From contig VXAY01002814.1 of the NCBI GenBank assembly GCA_013399855.1, forward strand, positions 2,065,912 to 2,129,911: a DNA stretch of 64,000 bases, in the 5' to 3' direction. Every line of letters starts with the position of its first letter. Within the stretch, counting starts at the first letter, position 1. The notes under the pieces are model-generated. The model was not told the origin of the DNA. It did not search any database and worked only from the letters and a program-made list of their open reading frames with translations. This document shows positions 1 to 13,192 of this stretch, piece after piece. Both the position numbers and the translations under genes were made by a program. This DNA comes from Oxyruncus cristatus (lineage: Eukaryota > Chordata > Aves > Passeriformes > Cotingidae).

Positions 1-478
1 TCATGTCTGTAAACTACTTAAATGTTTATTTAATTGTCTCAAGAAAACACTATGCTATTACTTTTGGGAAAAAAAAAAATCAACACCAAAAAAAAAAATA
101 AAAATCAAAGCTGGACTTATAAACTAACAAGATATCCAGTTGCTGAAGTCCATTTCAGTGAACACTGAGCATGGTGAGCTATAAAGTCTTGTGTGTTGGA
201 TAAACTATAAACATCTAATTCCAACGTCATTTCAGGAAATAAAACAACTTGCCTGGACTTTTCTAATCAAAAAGTCACCATTGACAGATATTACCACCAT
301 TCTTGATGATGAGCAGTAAAAGCCATGTAACACCACCATTCTTGATGATGAGCAGTAAAAGCCATGTAACACCCATACCCAAAGCTTTGAAACTGAGAAA
401 ACATCTTTTAAGTCACTGTATTCCTGGAAATACAAGATGTATTTTTTCTACAAGCTAAAAATCCATCTTCAAGCTTAC
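1..478 (-). other. TGFBR3 intron downstream of the 479-668 exon (partial)
   Basis: Start of the intron following the last exon in the window. It opens with a GTAAGC donor (minus strand, at 473-478). It contains a 39-bp tandem duplication (293-373) and A-rich stretches at about 69-110. No exon was recognised. Confidence 0.8.
293..373. repeat. 39-bp unit tandem duplication (about 2.1 copies)
   Basis: A 39-base unit beginning accaccattcttgatgatg at 293 is repeated at 332 without a mismatch, and the match runs on to about 373. This is a simple local duplication within the intron. Perfect identity implies a recent origin, or an assembly artefact. Confidence 0.9.
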
Positions 479-668
479 CTGTATCTTCAAGTTGCAGATG
501 AAATCTGTTAGCAACAGGGGCTTTTGTGTAGGAAGTAACTGGACTATAGTTATGCTCATAAGCCCACTTGATCAAACTTTCATGCGATGAGGGAATATCA
601 GGTATTACTGATTTACTCATAGTCATGGATCTTTCTGTTTCCTTTCCAAACCCAATACTATTTGATGT
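479..668 (-). CDS. TGFBR3: TGFBR3 (betaglycan) coding exon 7 of those in window, end of orphan domain
   Basis: A 190-bp exon encoding 63 residues plus one base. The acceptor is tttatttgcag (AG at 669-670) and the donor is GTAAGC. It enters in phase 0 and leaves in phase 1. The translation begins TSNSIGFGKETERSMTMSKS and contains SYTKAPVANRFHLQLED. These are close matches to the betaglycan stretches around NSIGFGKESERSMTM and APVANRFHLRLE in human. This is the C-terminal part of the orphan (ligand-binding) domain, and the next exon should lead toward the linker and ZP domain. No stop codon occurs in the coding frame. The gene and frame are secure; only the exon number in the full gene is inferred. 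Confidence 0.96.
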
Positions 669-3600
669 CTGCAAATAAAGACAAAATTCGTTGGTGATTT
701 ATGATTTAAGGATACTTAAAATGGAATAGTGACACCGATTGAACCTGTTTTTTTATTCTGTTTTACTCTATTAAATAACAGTAAACTGAGGACACCTGGG
801 AAATAAACCAAACCCTGCCACCACAGGCACATAACTGCTCCATACATGGAAAAAAGGCCCCCCTCTTCCTCCCAGCCTCTGGCTAGAGTACAACAAGGCA
901 AGGTAGTTAAAAACTGTTAATCCTGAAATGAGACAAAGACATATTTACAGTCATTTGTATAATGCAATACTTGCTTCAAAACTGAGTTGAAATTGCTTCT
1001 GAGGTGAGGTGAACTCAAGATGACAACTGATTTTTCAAATGTCCCCTTCATTTCTTTGATGAGAGCATTACTTCAGCTGCATAAGGGAAAACCTTTGTTC
1101 AAATGAGCATTACTGAAAAAGGCAAAACTCATAAAGTAGAGCTGATACCAGCTAATGCTTTAAAGTCAGCTGGCACCAAGGAAAGGCTGTGTCTGAATGA
1201 GCACCCTAGAAATGCTGTGTGCCTCCTGTAAATTTTTGATTATGTTAAACAAGGTTGAATTAAATGCTTAATAGAGCAGTAACTGAGAGCCTGCACATTT
1301 ATGCATGCCTGGACTACATTAAAAACATATACTTTCTGCATACAAAAAATTTTAAGATTTAATTAACAATACATGTTTTACACAAATAAACTGATATAGT
1401 AAACTCATAAATGTACTTGCGTTGTTTCATTTTTTTAATTATTAAATAATTACAAATAATGCCTCAAAAAAGTTGGCATTGGAATACAGATGAGTCACAT
1501 TGTCAGTTAGTTTCCATTTTCCGGTAAATGTTTTGCTAACTTTCAAATTTTCTTGTCCAAATGGGCAAGTGAAAGGAATAGAACAAGTATCACTCTCTGT
1601 TAGAGGGGCAGTTAGAAAATATTACGCTTAAAGTTGCATTCAAGTGCTTGGCATTTTTTAACATGTATTCACACAAAACTAAATACAGATATATTTATTT
1701 TTACACTCACAACACTACTATTATCTTTATAACAATCACATCAGTGGCAACTGAACAAACTGAACACAGATGCTGCAGGAAAGGCACGATGACCCCCTTT
1801 TCAATGATTTTTGCAATGTGACTGAACCGCACTTTCTAATGCAGATGACACCATGGAATGTTCCATGAACACTTTAATTTCCAAGTTTAATTATCTTCTC
1901 CATCCTATAGGCTGCATTTTTTTTCATCCCCATTAGTTTTCCTTGAATCTTAAATCTCTTTCACTCTAGAACATCAGAAGATGGACTGTTGAGATCTCTT
2001 TCAGATAGTGGTCGTACGGACATGCTACACAGGTCACAGAGCTTGGCTGCACTTCTCCACCTGACATCAGAAATTACTTCGAAACAAAGAAGTGAATAAA
2101 GCACACAGAGAGTCCTGATGGTATGGCAGAGTTTACTTTCAGCTCCTTCCCTCATTTCTTCCTAGAGACCCAGTTCTGCAGCTTGTAAACATTTGCAGCT
2201 TCCCAATAAAGTGTCTGGTCTGAGATTACTGTTATTTGTGCCAGCAAAGGCCACCAAAGGTAAGAAACAAAAATGGAGCAATAGGTATCCTAGTTTCAGT
2301 GCCTTATACTGTTTTGGATCAACTGATCTTTGCTCTTCAACAGATGCAAATCTGGACACAACTCATCACACATTTTCATATTACCACAGCTTTGACTGGT
2401 TGGAATTATTATGCTACCCCAACTTTGCTGCATCTGCCTCTGAGCTTTCCTTTACTTTTTTTGTCGGAAACAGCTGAACAAATATTATCCCAGAAGTTTA
2501 CTGTCGTAGCTGGCACCCAAGCACTTCCAGGGCTTGTTTATACCACTCCACTCCTCACTGAGCCTGCAAATGTTCAATCCTGCATCACCTTAGTGAAACA
2601 AAACTGAGAACAAGGGCTTGCAGGAATATACCTCCTTCACTTGCCTGCCCTGCCAACATCTTCACACAGAGTGTTTGCAACCAGGCAATCAGAGCCCCCA
2701 CTAACCTACTCAGAAGAGAGAGAGACCATTTCTGAAAGTGGTGGGCAGTTGCTCTCATGTAAAGAACAGTCCCAGCTTTTGAAACTCTCACAGGCTTCTG
2801 TGTATTTCATTTCTCTCACTCTTCGCCCCTCAACACACTTTTATTCTTTCTGCAACTTCACTGTGCAACTCCCAGCTTTACAAAGGGACACCAAACCCAA
2901 AGAAGCAGTGTGAACAGCAGCCTACAAGCACAGAACCACACAGGCACTGCACAGGGGCTGCTGCAAGGACAGACTGCACACTGGAGTTAAACACAGCCTG
3001 GGAGGAAAGCACTGCACATACATTATGTGCAATTACTTTACCTAAATGACTCCCATTTTACTTGTGTTTGTATACATCCTCTTCCAGAGTTTCAAGAAAC
3101 ACAGCAACCTGGGAGATGAACTACATGACCTACAATGTCTTTTTCGTTTTTCGTCTGCGAACTTAGACCTCAATAACTCACAGTCCTGGGTTTGAGGCAG
3201 CTTAGCACTAACCTTTCCCTCTCACTCTGCCAATCCCCTCAAGACAATTCTGATTTGTACTGAGGGTAAGAAGTTAGGAAAATTGTAAGTACATGGAACT
3301 GCTTCAACTAATAAAAAGAACATTGTGAAACATTACCTAATTGCTTAGTAATGTTTTTATGAATTGTCTAAATTTGGGCTTGGAAAGGCCTTCAGCTTAG
3401 CAGAGATATGAAGAGATCCTAAATGCTGGATATGCAGACTTTTTAATGACATGGGGGGCTTTGGTCCCCTCCCACATCCCCTCTAAATAAAGGAGAACAA
3501 ACACATATTCAGAAAATGAAGCATCTATATACATAAAGCAGTAAAGCAAACAGTTACTCACAAACCCCAACATAAATAGAAAGTCTTTTATATACTGACA

Positions 3601-5251
3601 TTTCCATATATATTTTATGTATTACTTTCTCTTTTTGTTAATCTAAATAAAATGTTACCTTCTGCCACTCATTACAGAAGGAATTTTTAATTATACTTTT
3701 ATAATTATACTATTTATAAATTTTGTATTCTTTTATAATTAATAAAGAAGAAATTTAAAAATAATAGCAGCTTTCTTTTTCTATATTCAATTATAGCATT
3801 CTAGAAATTTTAGAATTCTGAAGAAATTCTCTCCCTGAAAATTGATCATCCATAAAGTGATAGCTTCATGGACATGAAATATGGTACTTGAGCTATCTCC
3901 AAGCAGGGAGTGAACTAAAGGACAACTCTCTATCCTGTGAAAGTTGAGCCATATGGGCCTAAATATACAGTGGTAAATTTTACGTAATAACCCCGAATGA
4001 AACGTTCAAGTCAAGAATTGTTTTTTTGCCCTTCTGCTTACCAGAGGGGTAATCTTCAGCAACTAACCTTGACCTTTCTCCTTAAGGACTGATTATTTAG
4101 AACCTACAGAATGACCAGAACACCCTTTCTTTTCTGTAAGACAAATATGTGTCAGGGATGAAGAGGGACTTTCATCATCCCTAGATAAATTTTCTATTCA
4201 ATTTTCTGAGCAACACAAAAATTTGCTTCCTTTTATTTCCTTCAATCTCAAAATATAGCATGAAATCCTGCCTACCAATCTGTCCTCTTAGGAGATTTCG
4301 ATCAATCAGCCTTTGGATCCTGTCAAAATTGCCCTTACACACATCAAAAGCATAAAGCTACTCAGCAAAGTAAAATTCCCATGAACAGAGAGCTGGAGTT
4401 TGAAAACATAACTGAATTACTGCAGAACTGCTAATCAGGAGGCCACTGGGTGGTCCTGAGCAGACATTCAGCTCAACTGTACAGTGTGCTCTTAACTGAT
4501 CATTTGAGACAGAAATAGGCCACACATTTATTGGCTGCATGATCAGTCCAATCATGTTTATTTCAGACCAAGGGAAAACACATTTTCTCAGTAGAAATGG
4601 TGCTGAGCCACAAAGCCTGTACCAAAAAATCAATGTGAACCAGCATCTACAGCAATTTTAGAAGTTTAGCTTTAGAGATCCTGGTTTTAACTTTTTAAAA
4701 ACTTATTATTTGCGGACTAAAGAGAGATGAGGTCAATTTGACCAAACATTTACTGGGGACAGAAGTACTGGCAGGGAAGAGGGATAGAGACTACTACAAC
4801 CACAAGCAGGAGAAGTAAAAATGTTTCCACTTCTAAGGGTTGTGGGTGTGTGCCACATATTCAGTATCATCCATTCTGCACTCACAGGCATTGTTCCAAC
4901 TTCTGAGATGAACCTGTAGATCCACTCACTAAAGTAACAGTAAAAAGGGAGATGAACATCCAACTTTGTGTTTAGGGTACTTCAACACAAGTTGAAAAGA
5001 CACAGACCCTAAATCCTTGCACTAACCACCTGGCTTCTGCCATGTGTTGGTCTAACAGCCTATATATTAAAAACAAATGAGACAAAATAGTTTCTGTATT
5101 TATTCCCTGACATGCAGTAATAATTAAAAAAAAAAGGCAATTAAGAGAAAACATTCAGAAATCAATACGATCTAGCACTATATCACATATAAATGGATTC
5201 TATACTGTTGCAGTGTTATATCTCTCAAAAAATAAAGGTGCCTTAACTTAC
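669..5251 (-). other. TGFBR3 intron (about 4.6 kb)
   Basis: Non-coding between the exons at 5252-5399 and 479-668. Very AT-rich around 3590-3790. Open frames on both strands here are short and unlike any family I know. No mobile element was recognised. Confidence 0.8.
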
Positions 5252-5399
5252 AATCACTTCCAGCTTTCCCTGGACATCATGAGACTTGATAACCCAATTG
5301 ACAGACTTTCTACACTTGAGGATAAGTACGACATCTCTGACAAGTCTGGCGCCTGGTTGAGATGGTTTAATGTCAACGATTATATCCACCTGGAGAGCA
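5252..5399 (-). CDS. TGFBR3: TGFBR3 (betaglycan) coding exon 6 of those in window
   Basis: A 148-bp exon with one leading base completing a split Ser codon, then 49 codons. The acceptor is ttccacatacag and the donor is GTAAGT. Entry is phase 2 and exit is phase 0. The translation starts ALQVDIIVDIKPSQ and includes LILKCRKSVNWVIKSHDVQG, matching betaglycan's QVDITIDIRPSQ and LILKCKKSVNWVIKS. The Cys in LKC is one of the conserved orphan-domain cysteines. A plus-strand open frame overlapping this exon (5213-5416) is only its antisense shadow. The segment ends in LEVI and joins TSNSIGF of the next exon, the same length as in the human protein. Confidence 0.96.
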
Positions 5400-7746
5400 C
5401 TGTATGTGGAAAATAAAACGTTAGAACAGAATGCCAGAAATTTTCAGCTATCAACCTTCTTCCAATCCATCATGTTTCCACTGTCTGGCCAGCTGATTAA
5501 AATGCTGGATATTATCCCAGGCAACACAACATGTGCAAAACAGATTGTTATTCCATATAAGCTTAAGTGATTTTGCATAACAATAGAAACAAGTACTTTC
5601 TAGACTAATAATATTGTTGTCTCTTATTTACAAAGAGTGTGCCATTCATTTCAGTTATTTTTTAGAGCAGGTAAGTTATATGACTAGCAGGTTGCTTTAT
5701 AAAATAAACGTTGTTTTCTTATTTTCCTCTGACAGCATGTAAATATAGCTGTTTCGGTTTCCTCTGGCTACAACTGTATTAAAACTCAAAATAATACCTT
5801 AAAAAAGGCAAAACCACAAATTAGGCAGGTTAACACAAACACACACACAGAAAAACCAAACCCAAACCAAGCCACAAATACTGTATTGGGGGATGTCTCT
5901 GCTTAAGCAGTTAAATTGTGGAAATTACTTTGCTTAGGATCTTGCGTGTGTTGAGGAATTAAGCAGTGCATTCAGTTTCCAACACTTCTGGATATGCACT
6001 TACTCGAAACAGAAAAAAACCCAGATGTCCAGCCCACTGCTTGCTGGAAAATAGATGAACACTATGCAGATTTTCAAGATCTCAGTAAAATAAGCAAATG
6101 GGCAGAGCAAATGGGTTTGTACCCATCAATAACACCTTGTCATGCAAAATATCAATTCAACTTAAAATCATATACTTCCAGATCATCTTATGGGGCCGTA
6201 CATTACAAGAACGTGCTCATCCCCAAGTAACAGGTTTCAACTAATATTCTGCACTAAAACTTAGTGTATTTTGGGGCCTTTGTTTCACCTCCTGCAGTTT
6301 TACACATGCCCAGACCAGCTTCTGTATGTTTCTTTGAGGATTTAAACTTTGTAAAGACAGCTACGGATAACACATAAAACTAAGAACAAAGCAACTTATT
6401 ACTTCTTTTATTTTTAATAACAAAATATTTAAACATTTTCAATGTTATCTGAAACCCAAACTCCTATTGTACTATCAGCCAAAGCCAAAAGCCCAGTGGG
6501 CTTGGAATCCGGGCTGTCATTCCATTATTCTATACAGGACATAAAATGATGCTGATGCTAAAGATCAGTTCTGTTCAGGACGGGGCTGCAACTCACACCA
6601 CACAAAAACAAATCATCTGGGGTTACCTACTCCCCTTCCACTACATCTCAGCACTTTTTTATTCTCCCCAGGTTGCTAGGCAAGAATATCATCAGGCTCT
6701 GGATTCAACATCTTGTAATGAGGTAATTATCCTTTTTTTACAAAGACCCCTCCTCCCATCTGCATCTGCCTGTGTGATTTTCTCATTAGGGACAGGACAT
6801 GCTCATGTGTAACTGCATGAGGAGCACGACTGGACAGTGCTGGATATCCGGTGTCGGCAGTAAGCAGACAGGATTTCAATTCAATCTTATCTGTGCTGAA
6901 ACTGTAAATATCCACGTTTCACAGCAGATTTCTGCTCTAGTAACCATACTCAGCACTTAGGACGAGCTTTGTCAAGTATGACTATTTGAAGCAAACCCCA
7001 TTAATGCTCTCCCACTAAGATCTAGGAAAGGCTAGCAAAGGATGAATGTTTTAAATGCCCTACCTTCCAAAGGTCCTTTGACAATTCAGATAATCCTCAT
7101 AAGTAATCCTACAGAGAGTTCTTTTCCCTAACCACTAGTTATAAACTTTTTTGGTCAGTGATTCACTGTCAACCCTTAACATTTCTTGCAATTATCAAAC
7201 TATCCCTTAAATTCAATGGGGAACTTGACAGAAAATACTGTCATGAAGCTTCAGACCACTGTGGAACAATTAACATAGACCACAGATCACTTGCAACCTT
7301 TAGACCACTGTTTGGAAGCCACTGCCCTAGGCTTTCTTGCCAGTCATTCCAAATAGTGACAGGTCAAGATTACTTTCAACCACTCTCTCACATCCTCATA
7401 CAGTAGTCTAACCTTAAACCCTCTCTGTCAGATGCTGCCCTTACTGATATTCCCATATTCATCTTAGTCTTGCAAAAATTTGATTGATTGAGCAAGAAGG
7501 GGGGCAAGATATAGTCTATAAAACCTGTGCTTTGCAGTCTTAATCACAGAAAAGATCCTGTGATTATGAAGCAGAATCCAAAATCTTTACATACTGAAGA
7601 ACTAATTTCTATTTAAGGCAAAGTAATAAAGTTGAAGCTTTTCTTCTAAGTATGAAATGGTTACTTTAAGTTGAGTTTTAAATAGACAGGTGAAACCTTT
7701 AGTTACGATTTCAAACATTTTTTAGTCTATTTAGATGATACTTTAC
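5400..7746 (-). other. TGFBR3 intron (about 2.3 kb)
   Basis: Intron between the 7747-7915 and 5252-5399 exons. A (CA)-type tract lies near 5833-5848. No gene or element was recognised. Confidence 0.8.
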
Positions 7747-7915
7747 CTGTTAGGATTGGAATTTGGAGTGCTTAGTTCAATGATATGAACTTCTCTTTCT
7801 TGGACTAAGTTAGACATAAGGCACCCCTCTGCTGGCTTTGGTTGCAGGTATCCCGCAAGGTAATTTAAAGAGAGAAAATTCTTTTTAATGTTGCACGAGG
7901 GAGGAAAAACTTGAT
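7747..7915 (-). CDS. TGFBR3: TGFBR3 (betaglycan) coding exon 5 of those in window
   Basis: A 169-bp exon: two bases finishing a split Asp codon, 55 codons, then AG, the first two bases of a Ser codon. The acceptor has a strong pyrimidine tract ending ccctttccag, and the donor is GTAAAG. Entry is phase 1 and exit is phase 2. The translation begins QVFPPSCNIKKNFLSLNYLA and contains LQPKPAEGC and EVHIIELSTPNSNPN. Betaglycan has QVFPPKCNIGKNFLSLNYLA, LQPKAAEGC and EVHIIELITPNSNPY at these places. The two cysteines (PSC, EGC) are conserved. The reading frame is too short to stand out as an ORF and was found by homology. Confidence 0.96.
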
Positions 7916-7981
7916 CTGGAAAGGGGAAAAAAAGAAAGCATGGGTACCTTTAAACATAGATATCAGCTTAGATGTAAATAC

Positions 7982-8014
<33 letters not shown>
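7982..8014. repeat. (AT)n microsatellite
   Basis: About 33 bases of alternating A/T with one G interruption, about 70 bases upstream (in transcript direction) of the 7747-7915 exon's acceptor. Confidence 0.95.
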
Positions 8015-8015
<1 letters not shown>

Positions 8016-9367
8016 TGCATCTACTTCAGTGCAGCACTATATTGCTGAAAGGTATATCCATTATCTACCGTAAGCACAACAAATCAACATCATATTGAAA
8101 GGAAGATCATTGTTGCAGTAACATCAGATTTCTGACATAAAAATATATACTTCTAAACTGAAAAGCTTCTAATTATGGATTTAAACATTTAATGAAAGAA
8201 AATCCCTACAAAGAGAATATTGAAGGCAAACAATATTGAAGGAAAATATTGGAGCATTTTTCAAAATTAATAAAATACATTTAATTTGTTCCTTGTGCCT
8301 TTAAAAAATATTTCTTTCTTCTGCAATTTACTCAGAAACCTTTTGTGATCAATTCCTTCTCCCTGTGGAAAATGTTTTATTCTTGTTATTATAAACTTAC
8401 CATATTTAAAATACCACAGAAAGTACTTTCCATTTCCTTACTCTATTTCCTGTATATTGTGTAGTCAGAGTCAGTGCTCTCTAGAAACATTGCAGTTCTC
8501 TTGTGTGTGGAAAACTGAATACAGCAAGAAAAGGATGAAACCAGTTGTTGATATTAAGGAAGTCTGATCATAATATCAGTAATTGAAAGGATGAAATTCT
8601 AGCACAGATATTCAATCTCTCTTTTGGTTTTAACTGCATAATTGATCACGAGCATTAACTAGTGCACAATGCAAACTATAAAAAATGGTCACTTGGTATG
8701 AAGTTCTCATGCACAGCCTACATTGCTATACTATAAGAAACAGTATTTGTACTGAAAATCAGGAATACTTTGCATTTCTGAGATAGCTTCACATATGAAT
8801 TGTTATAATACACAGAAGGACTAAGTATCATGTTCAAAGATACAACGTTCTGTAAGAATATAATTCCAAATGGCTGGCTCTTGGACCATTGCTTCGTAAG
8901 TAATGGTCCTACTAAGGTCAGTAGCAAGATCAAAAAAAAAACCAAAAACAAAACCAAAGCGTGCACTGTGCACACAAAACTGCAGACAAACTCTTAAAAC
9001 TTAGCTGAGACCATGTGCTCCCTAACTGAGCACTGAAATGTCACCTCTGAAGAGCATTTGTTTGTGCTACACAACTTTGCAGAGAGATCAGAGACTCTCG
9101 TGACCCTGGCCTCTGCAGAAACAATTAGGGGAGTTTCTTCTCATCTTACACAAAGTAGCCTTTGAAATTAAACATGCTGTCTTCCCTACAGAATCTAGGA
9201 AAGCTGTATAAGGCTGTAACTATTCATACTGCCCAAGCAAAGCACTCCTCTAACATCTGGTATGTGCCCTGCCAGATTAGCCTTGAACGCAGCTGCAGTT
9301 CTGCCAGCTCCTCCCACAACAGCACAGAATGGAAAATGATCCCAAATGGCTTATGCTGAGCTTGAAA

Positions 9368-9411
9368 ATATATATATATATATATATTCACATACACACA
9401 CAGACACACAG
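9368..9411. repeat. (AT)n followed by (CA)n microsatellite
   Basis: Alternating AT at 9368-9388 passes into an imperfect CA repeat to about 9411. Intronic simple sequence. Confidence 0.9.
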
Positions 9412-12108
9412 ATACTAGGTATTTGCTTCTTAGTTGCTGTATAACACAATTCAGACCACAAAATAACAGCCTCTATGCACTTCGTGGATAGTTACCACAC
9501 GTGCTATCATTTGCCATTGCAAAGAAATCCGTTCTTGCTCCTGGCACTTCCATTAAGTGTCTCTGGAGCTCTCCAGAACTGCTGCTCTTGCCGCCAGAAG
9601 CACAGAGGCTCCCCAGCCTGGGCCTCCACTCGATAGCACGCTTTTCCTCCACAGCAAATTTTAACTCTATCACTGGCTACTTCACACACGCACCAAAATG
9701 TATTTACTCTCATCCATACCAGTTACCAAAATCTGGGCTGGAACTGAACAGAAAAGGGCATCCATTTCATCTTTCTTTGCTCGCTACACTTCTTTGTTAG
9801 TTTCAGGGCTGTCTACTTACTTTGGAAAGGGACTGCAGGTGCCTGCAATCAATTCAAAACATTACCAAACCAGTCAACTAACAGTCAATTTATGGACTCT
9901 GTGCCTCTCTAATCTCCACAGACTCCCAGTATGGAATCAGACATGAGGTTTGCTGGCAACACCCTCAGCAGAGGGTCTTCAGCCAGCAGGCCCAGGTGCT
10001 GAGGGGCCCCTTTGGGCAGAAAGCAGGCGGTGGAGCTGTGTGCGCAAGTGTCCAGCAGCCACCTTCTCCTTCGGCGTATGCCAGACTGCCTGGACAGAGA
10101 CAGAGGACTGCACACTGGGATCTGTAGTTTCTGTGGGCAGCACCTCCATTTTAGACACCGTCTGCTCTATTCTGCACAAACTAGGTGTCATCCACAGGTT
10201 CTTGGTTAAAAGTTGAATATCCAAGCTTATCATCACGAGGAGGTCAAGTGTCACTCTCCAAGACAGGCACCCTGAGCAGCAACAGTTGGATTCAGCAACA
10301 AAAATCCCATCCAAGCAGAGCCTGCCTTTCAAAGTCTGACCAGGGGATAAGCAAGGCATTTGCAATTTTCCTCGGGCACTCTGATGGCGGGGCTTATTCA
10401 TGTGTATTTTGCAGTTTGCCAGCGCTTAGCACGGAGATCAAAAACTTGACTGACATTTACAAGCAGGGAAGACATGGGACTACAGAGGTCTCTGGAAGGA
10501 GAATGGAAACTCTCGTCAGTACTCCTCTCACAGCAGGATATACAGCTAAAGCCAGACACAATGCAATCACCTACAAGCATTAAACCACGCAAGCATGGCA
10601 TGCAGGATATGTGCACTGGTGTGTACAGGCTATAAATTCAGATTCATGACTGAAGCTTCATCTTCTGCCAGGACAGAAGCACAGTGTTACCATCTGTAAA
10701 TGGACTGTATATTTTCCAGTTTAGTTATTGTTATGGCTAATTTTTTTTCTTATTTAGCTAAGAAATGTGTTGATATTAGCCTCCCTCCAGGCTAGCATTT
10801 GCCTTGGATCTACGCTGGTAGTACTGAGTTAGGTAACATTTAGCTAACTGATAAGCCTTCCTGACTTGTTCCATTGTATCTTATTAAGGCATGAGGATTT
10901 AAACTGACTTCTGCAGAGAACCATGTACCAAGACCACTTTCACCATGACCAGTCCTCCTTTCTAGAATCTGACAGTGATTACCATGGCAGTCAGTTTGTC
11001 CTTTCCTTCACTACACAAATCAAGACAACAACAAGAATCTCTCTTCTTGTGCTCCCCCTTCCTCCACACCCCCATTCTGGCCCCTCAAAGTTCTTGCTGT
11101 GCTCACCATCCCTGCAGTATTTATCGGCCACCCTTTAGAATCAACAGGATTCAGATGCACTTGGCCCTGACCCAGTTTGCTAATGCTCTCAGCTGCCTTT
11201 CATTTGCAGCTTCAAAAGTGACTTCAGAGACCCATGGCATCAGAAGCAGCTTTATTCCACGAAAAAATCATCCTTCTTCAGCTCTTTTAGTCCTCTGGCT
11301 TGCATTTTCTGTTTGCTGCATTCAGCTACAGCCTCCACTTCTAAAATGTTTCATCTTCCAGTTTCAGATTTGCCTAACTAGAGTGAATCTGAAATGTAGA
11401 AAACTATATGAATACCACAATTAAATTCTGTATCGGACATATAGCAAGGAAATACTTCATATGACCACCTATATATTATGAGTAATACTAGCAGCTGAAG
11501 GTACCTTACTAAATTGCCTGAAGAGTACAAATTTTATATGAAAAGCTCAAAATGTCCATCACTGTATGCTGCGGTTTGTGAAATCCAGTGATTCTATTGT
11601 TCAGTCTGCAGAGAAGCAGAGCAGGACCATGTCCCACGTGGTTTCCTTAGAACTCCTTGCATGACTGCTGCAGTTCAAGAACTGACCCTCTCCCCACCCC
11701 TGAACACATGCATAACCCCCACACATACATGCACATTCATTCTTCTGCCAAGAATTTAAATCAAAAGCCAATATGGTTACAGCTGAGCTAGTTTGTAGGA
11801 GCCTTCACAGAAACTGTCTATTTTGGTTGCCTGCCAAGTTCCATTTTGTGTACTTACTCCTAATTAAATTGTGTTTTAACACATTCTAAAGATGATACAA
11901 AATTCTCCTCTTTAGCCTGGTTTGACTGGAGACATGCAAATCAACAAAGTTTTATCTGGCTTTTTTGACATATCTAATTAAATATTCATGTCTGCAACAC
12001 AGAGACCACCACTCCCATGTATACGTTCCAAGAGCACTTTAATAAGCTAATAAATATATTTCTGAATGATTTTCTGGCATTAAAATCCAAGACTGGTGCC
12101 AAGAAGAA

Positions 12109-12146
12109 CAAAAAATAAAAAAATAATAATAATAAAAAAAAAAAAA
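12109..12146. repeat. A-rich / (AAT)n low-complexity tract
   Basis: A runs interrupted by four AAT units, within the intron. No LINE or SINE body could be recognised next to it. Confidence 0.9.
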
Positions 12147-13008
12147 TCACACAAGGGAATCCTCTACAAATTTGGCAGGATTTGGAAAAAACCAACACAG
12201 GCATGTTCTGATTTGGGGGGCAAACCTCATACATCAGGAAATCAAATGATCAGATACAGGTGGATAGGAAAGAATGTTTTCTCCACACAGGGTTTTTGGT
12301 TATTTTTTTTTTCTTAGCCTACTAGTTCAGCTATGCAGGACTTTCTATAGAAATATTGCTGCAGAGGCTCATATTGTTGTATTTTCCAACACTGCTCAGC
12401 TACAGAGCTACAGCCCGAACCCCACCCTAATATGGTCCTGTAATGTCCCTGAGGAAGTGGAGTCCTCTCCCACCTGCATTAGGTCACCTCATGAATGTGG
12501 CATGTGGCTCACAGGGACAGGAAGTCTTTCTCCTTGGGATGACAACACACAAGGATAGACTGAGGCAACTTATTTTGGTGAGGAAAGCAATGATTCTTCG
12601 CCCCAAAGTAGCCTTATACAAGCAAATACTGAAAAAAATTATAACTTGGGTCTTTTTAGAAATTACCCCCTACGTCAAGGTCTCCACCTCTTCAGATGAA
12701 AGCACCCAATCACTGTGAATAGTTGATTCCATTTAAAGGGCAAAGCTTTGATTCTTTTAAGATTCTGAGCAATTGCATCCACATTTATAAGCATAAAATT
12801 ATGGCACCAGAATCCACTAAAAGTTTCCTAAATCCAAGGTCTTGTCTTTAGACTTGCTCTTATTTCTCTGCCTTCTCCTTTCATATCACATCTCTTGGAA
12901 AATGAAAGGTATGTTTAAAGATCAAAATACAAAAAAAGGTGAAATAATACTACAGCAAGACAATATCCAGAAGTATCTATCAATTTTGTTGGTTTTGTTT
13001 TGGTTTAC

Positions 13009-13192
13009 CTTCTCCTACTTTAATATAGATGTTTCTTGATATTTTAAGTTCAGTGAAAGATGTTACTGCTCCATATTCCTTCTGGGCCCACTGTAGCAGA
13101 TGTTCATTCTTCTCAGGAAAAAACTTTTCTTCTGTTTCTGCTGACAAGGAGAAATTTCCCTTCTCAAACTGAACAACGGAACCTAAAGACAC
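13009..13192 (-). CDS. TGFBR3: TGFBR3 (betaglycan) coding exon 4 of those in window
   Basis: A 184-bp exon encoding 61 codons plus a G that starts a split Asp codon. The acceptor is ttcccattag and the donor is GTAAAC. Entry is phase 0 and exit is phase 1. The translation begins VSLGSVVQFEKGNFSLSAET and contains NEHLLQWAQKEYGAVTSFTE and NIYIKVGE. These are near-identical to betaglycan's EGSVVQF, NFSLTAETEE, KEYGAVTSFTELKIARNIYIKVGE. The NFS N-glycosylation sequon is kept. This is the central part of the orphan domain. Length and phases match the adjoining exons exactly. Confidence 0.97.

Larger units (their letters stand above)
7916..13008 (-). other. TGFBR3 intron (about 5.1 kb)
   Basis: Intron between the 13009-13192 and 7747-7915 exons. 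It contains AT microsatellites at 7982-8014 and 9368-9388 and an A-rich tract at 12109-12146. Several overlapping open frames at 9.5-10.6 kb carry no recognisable domain. Confidence 0.8.

Noticed and set aside
293..373. CRISPR-like direct repeats
   Set aside because: Only two head-to-tail copies with no spacers, in a vertebrate intron.
5213..5416. Plus-strand open frame of 67 codons
   Set aside because: Antisense shadow of the TGFBR3 exon at 5252-5399; it matches nothing itself.
9501..10583. Cluster of overlapping open frames on both strands
   Set aside because: A GC-richer intronic patch naturally has fewer stops; no frame shows a domain or splice context.
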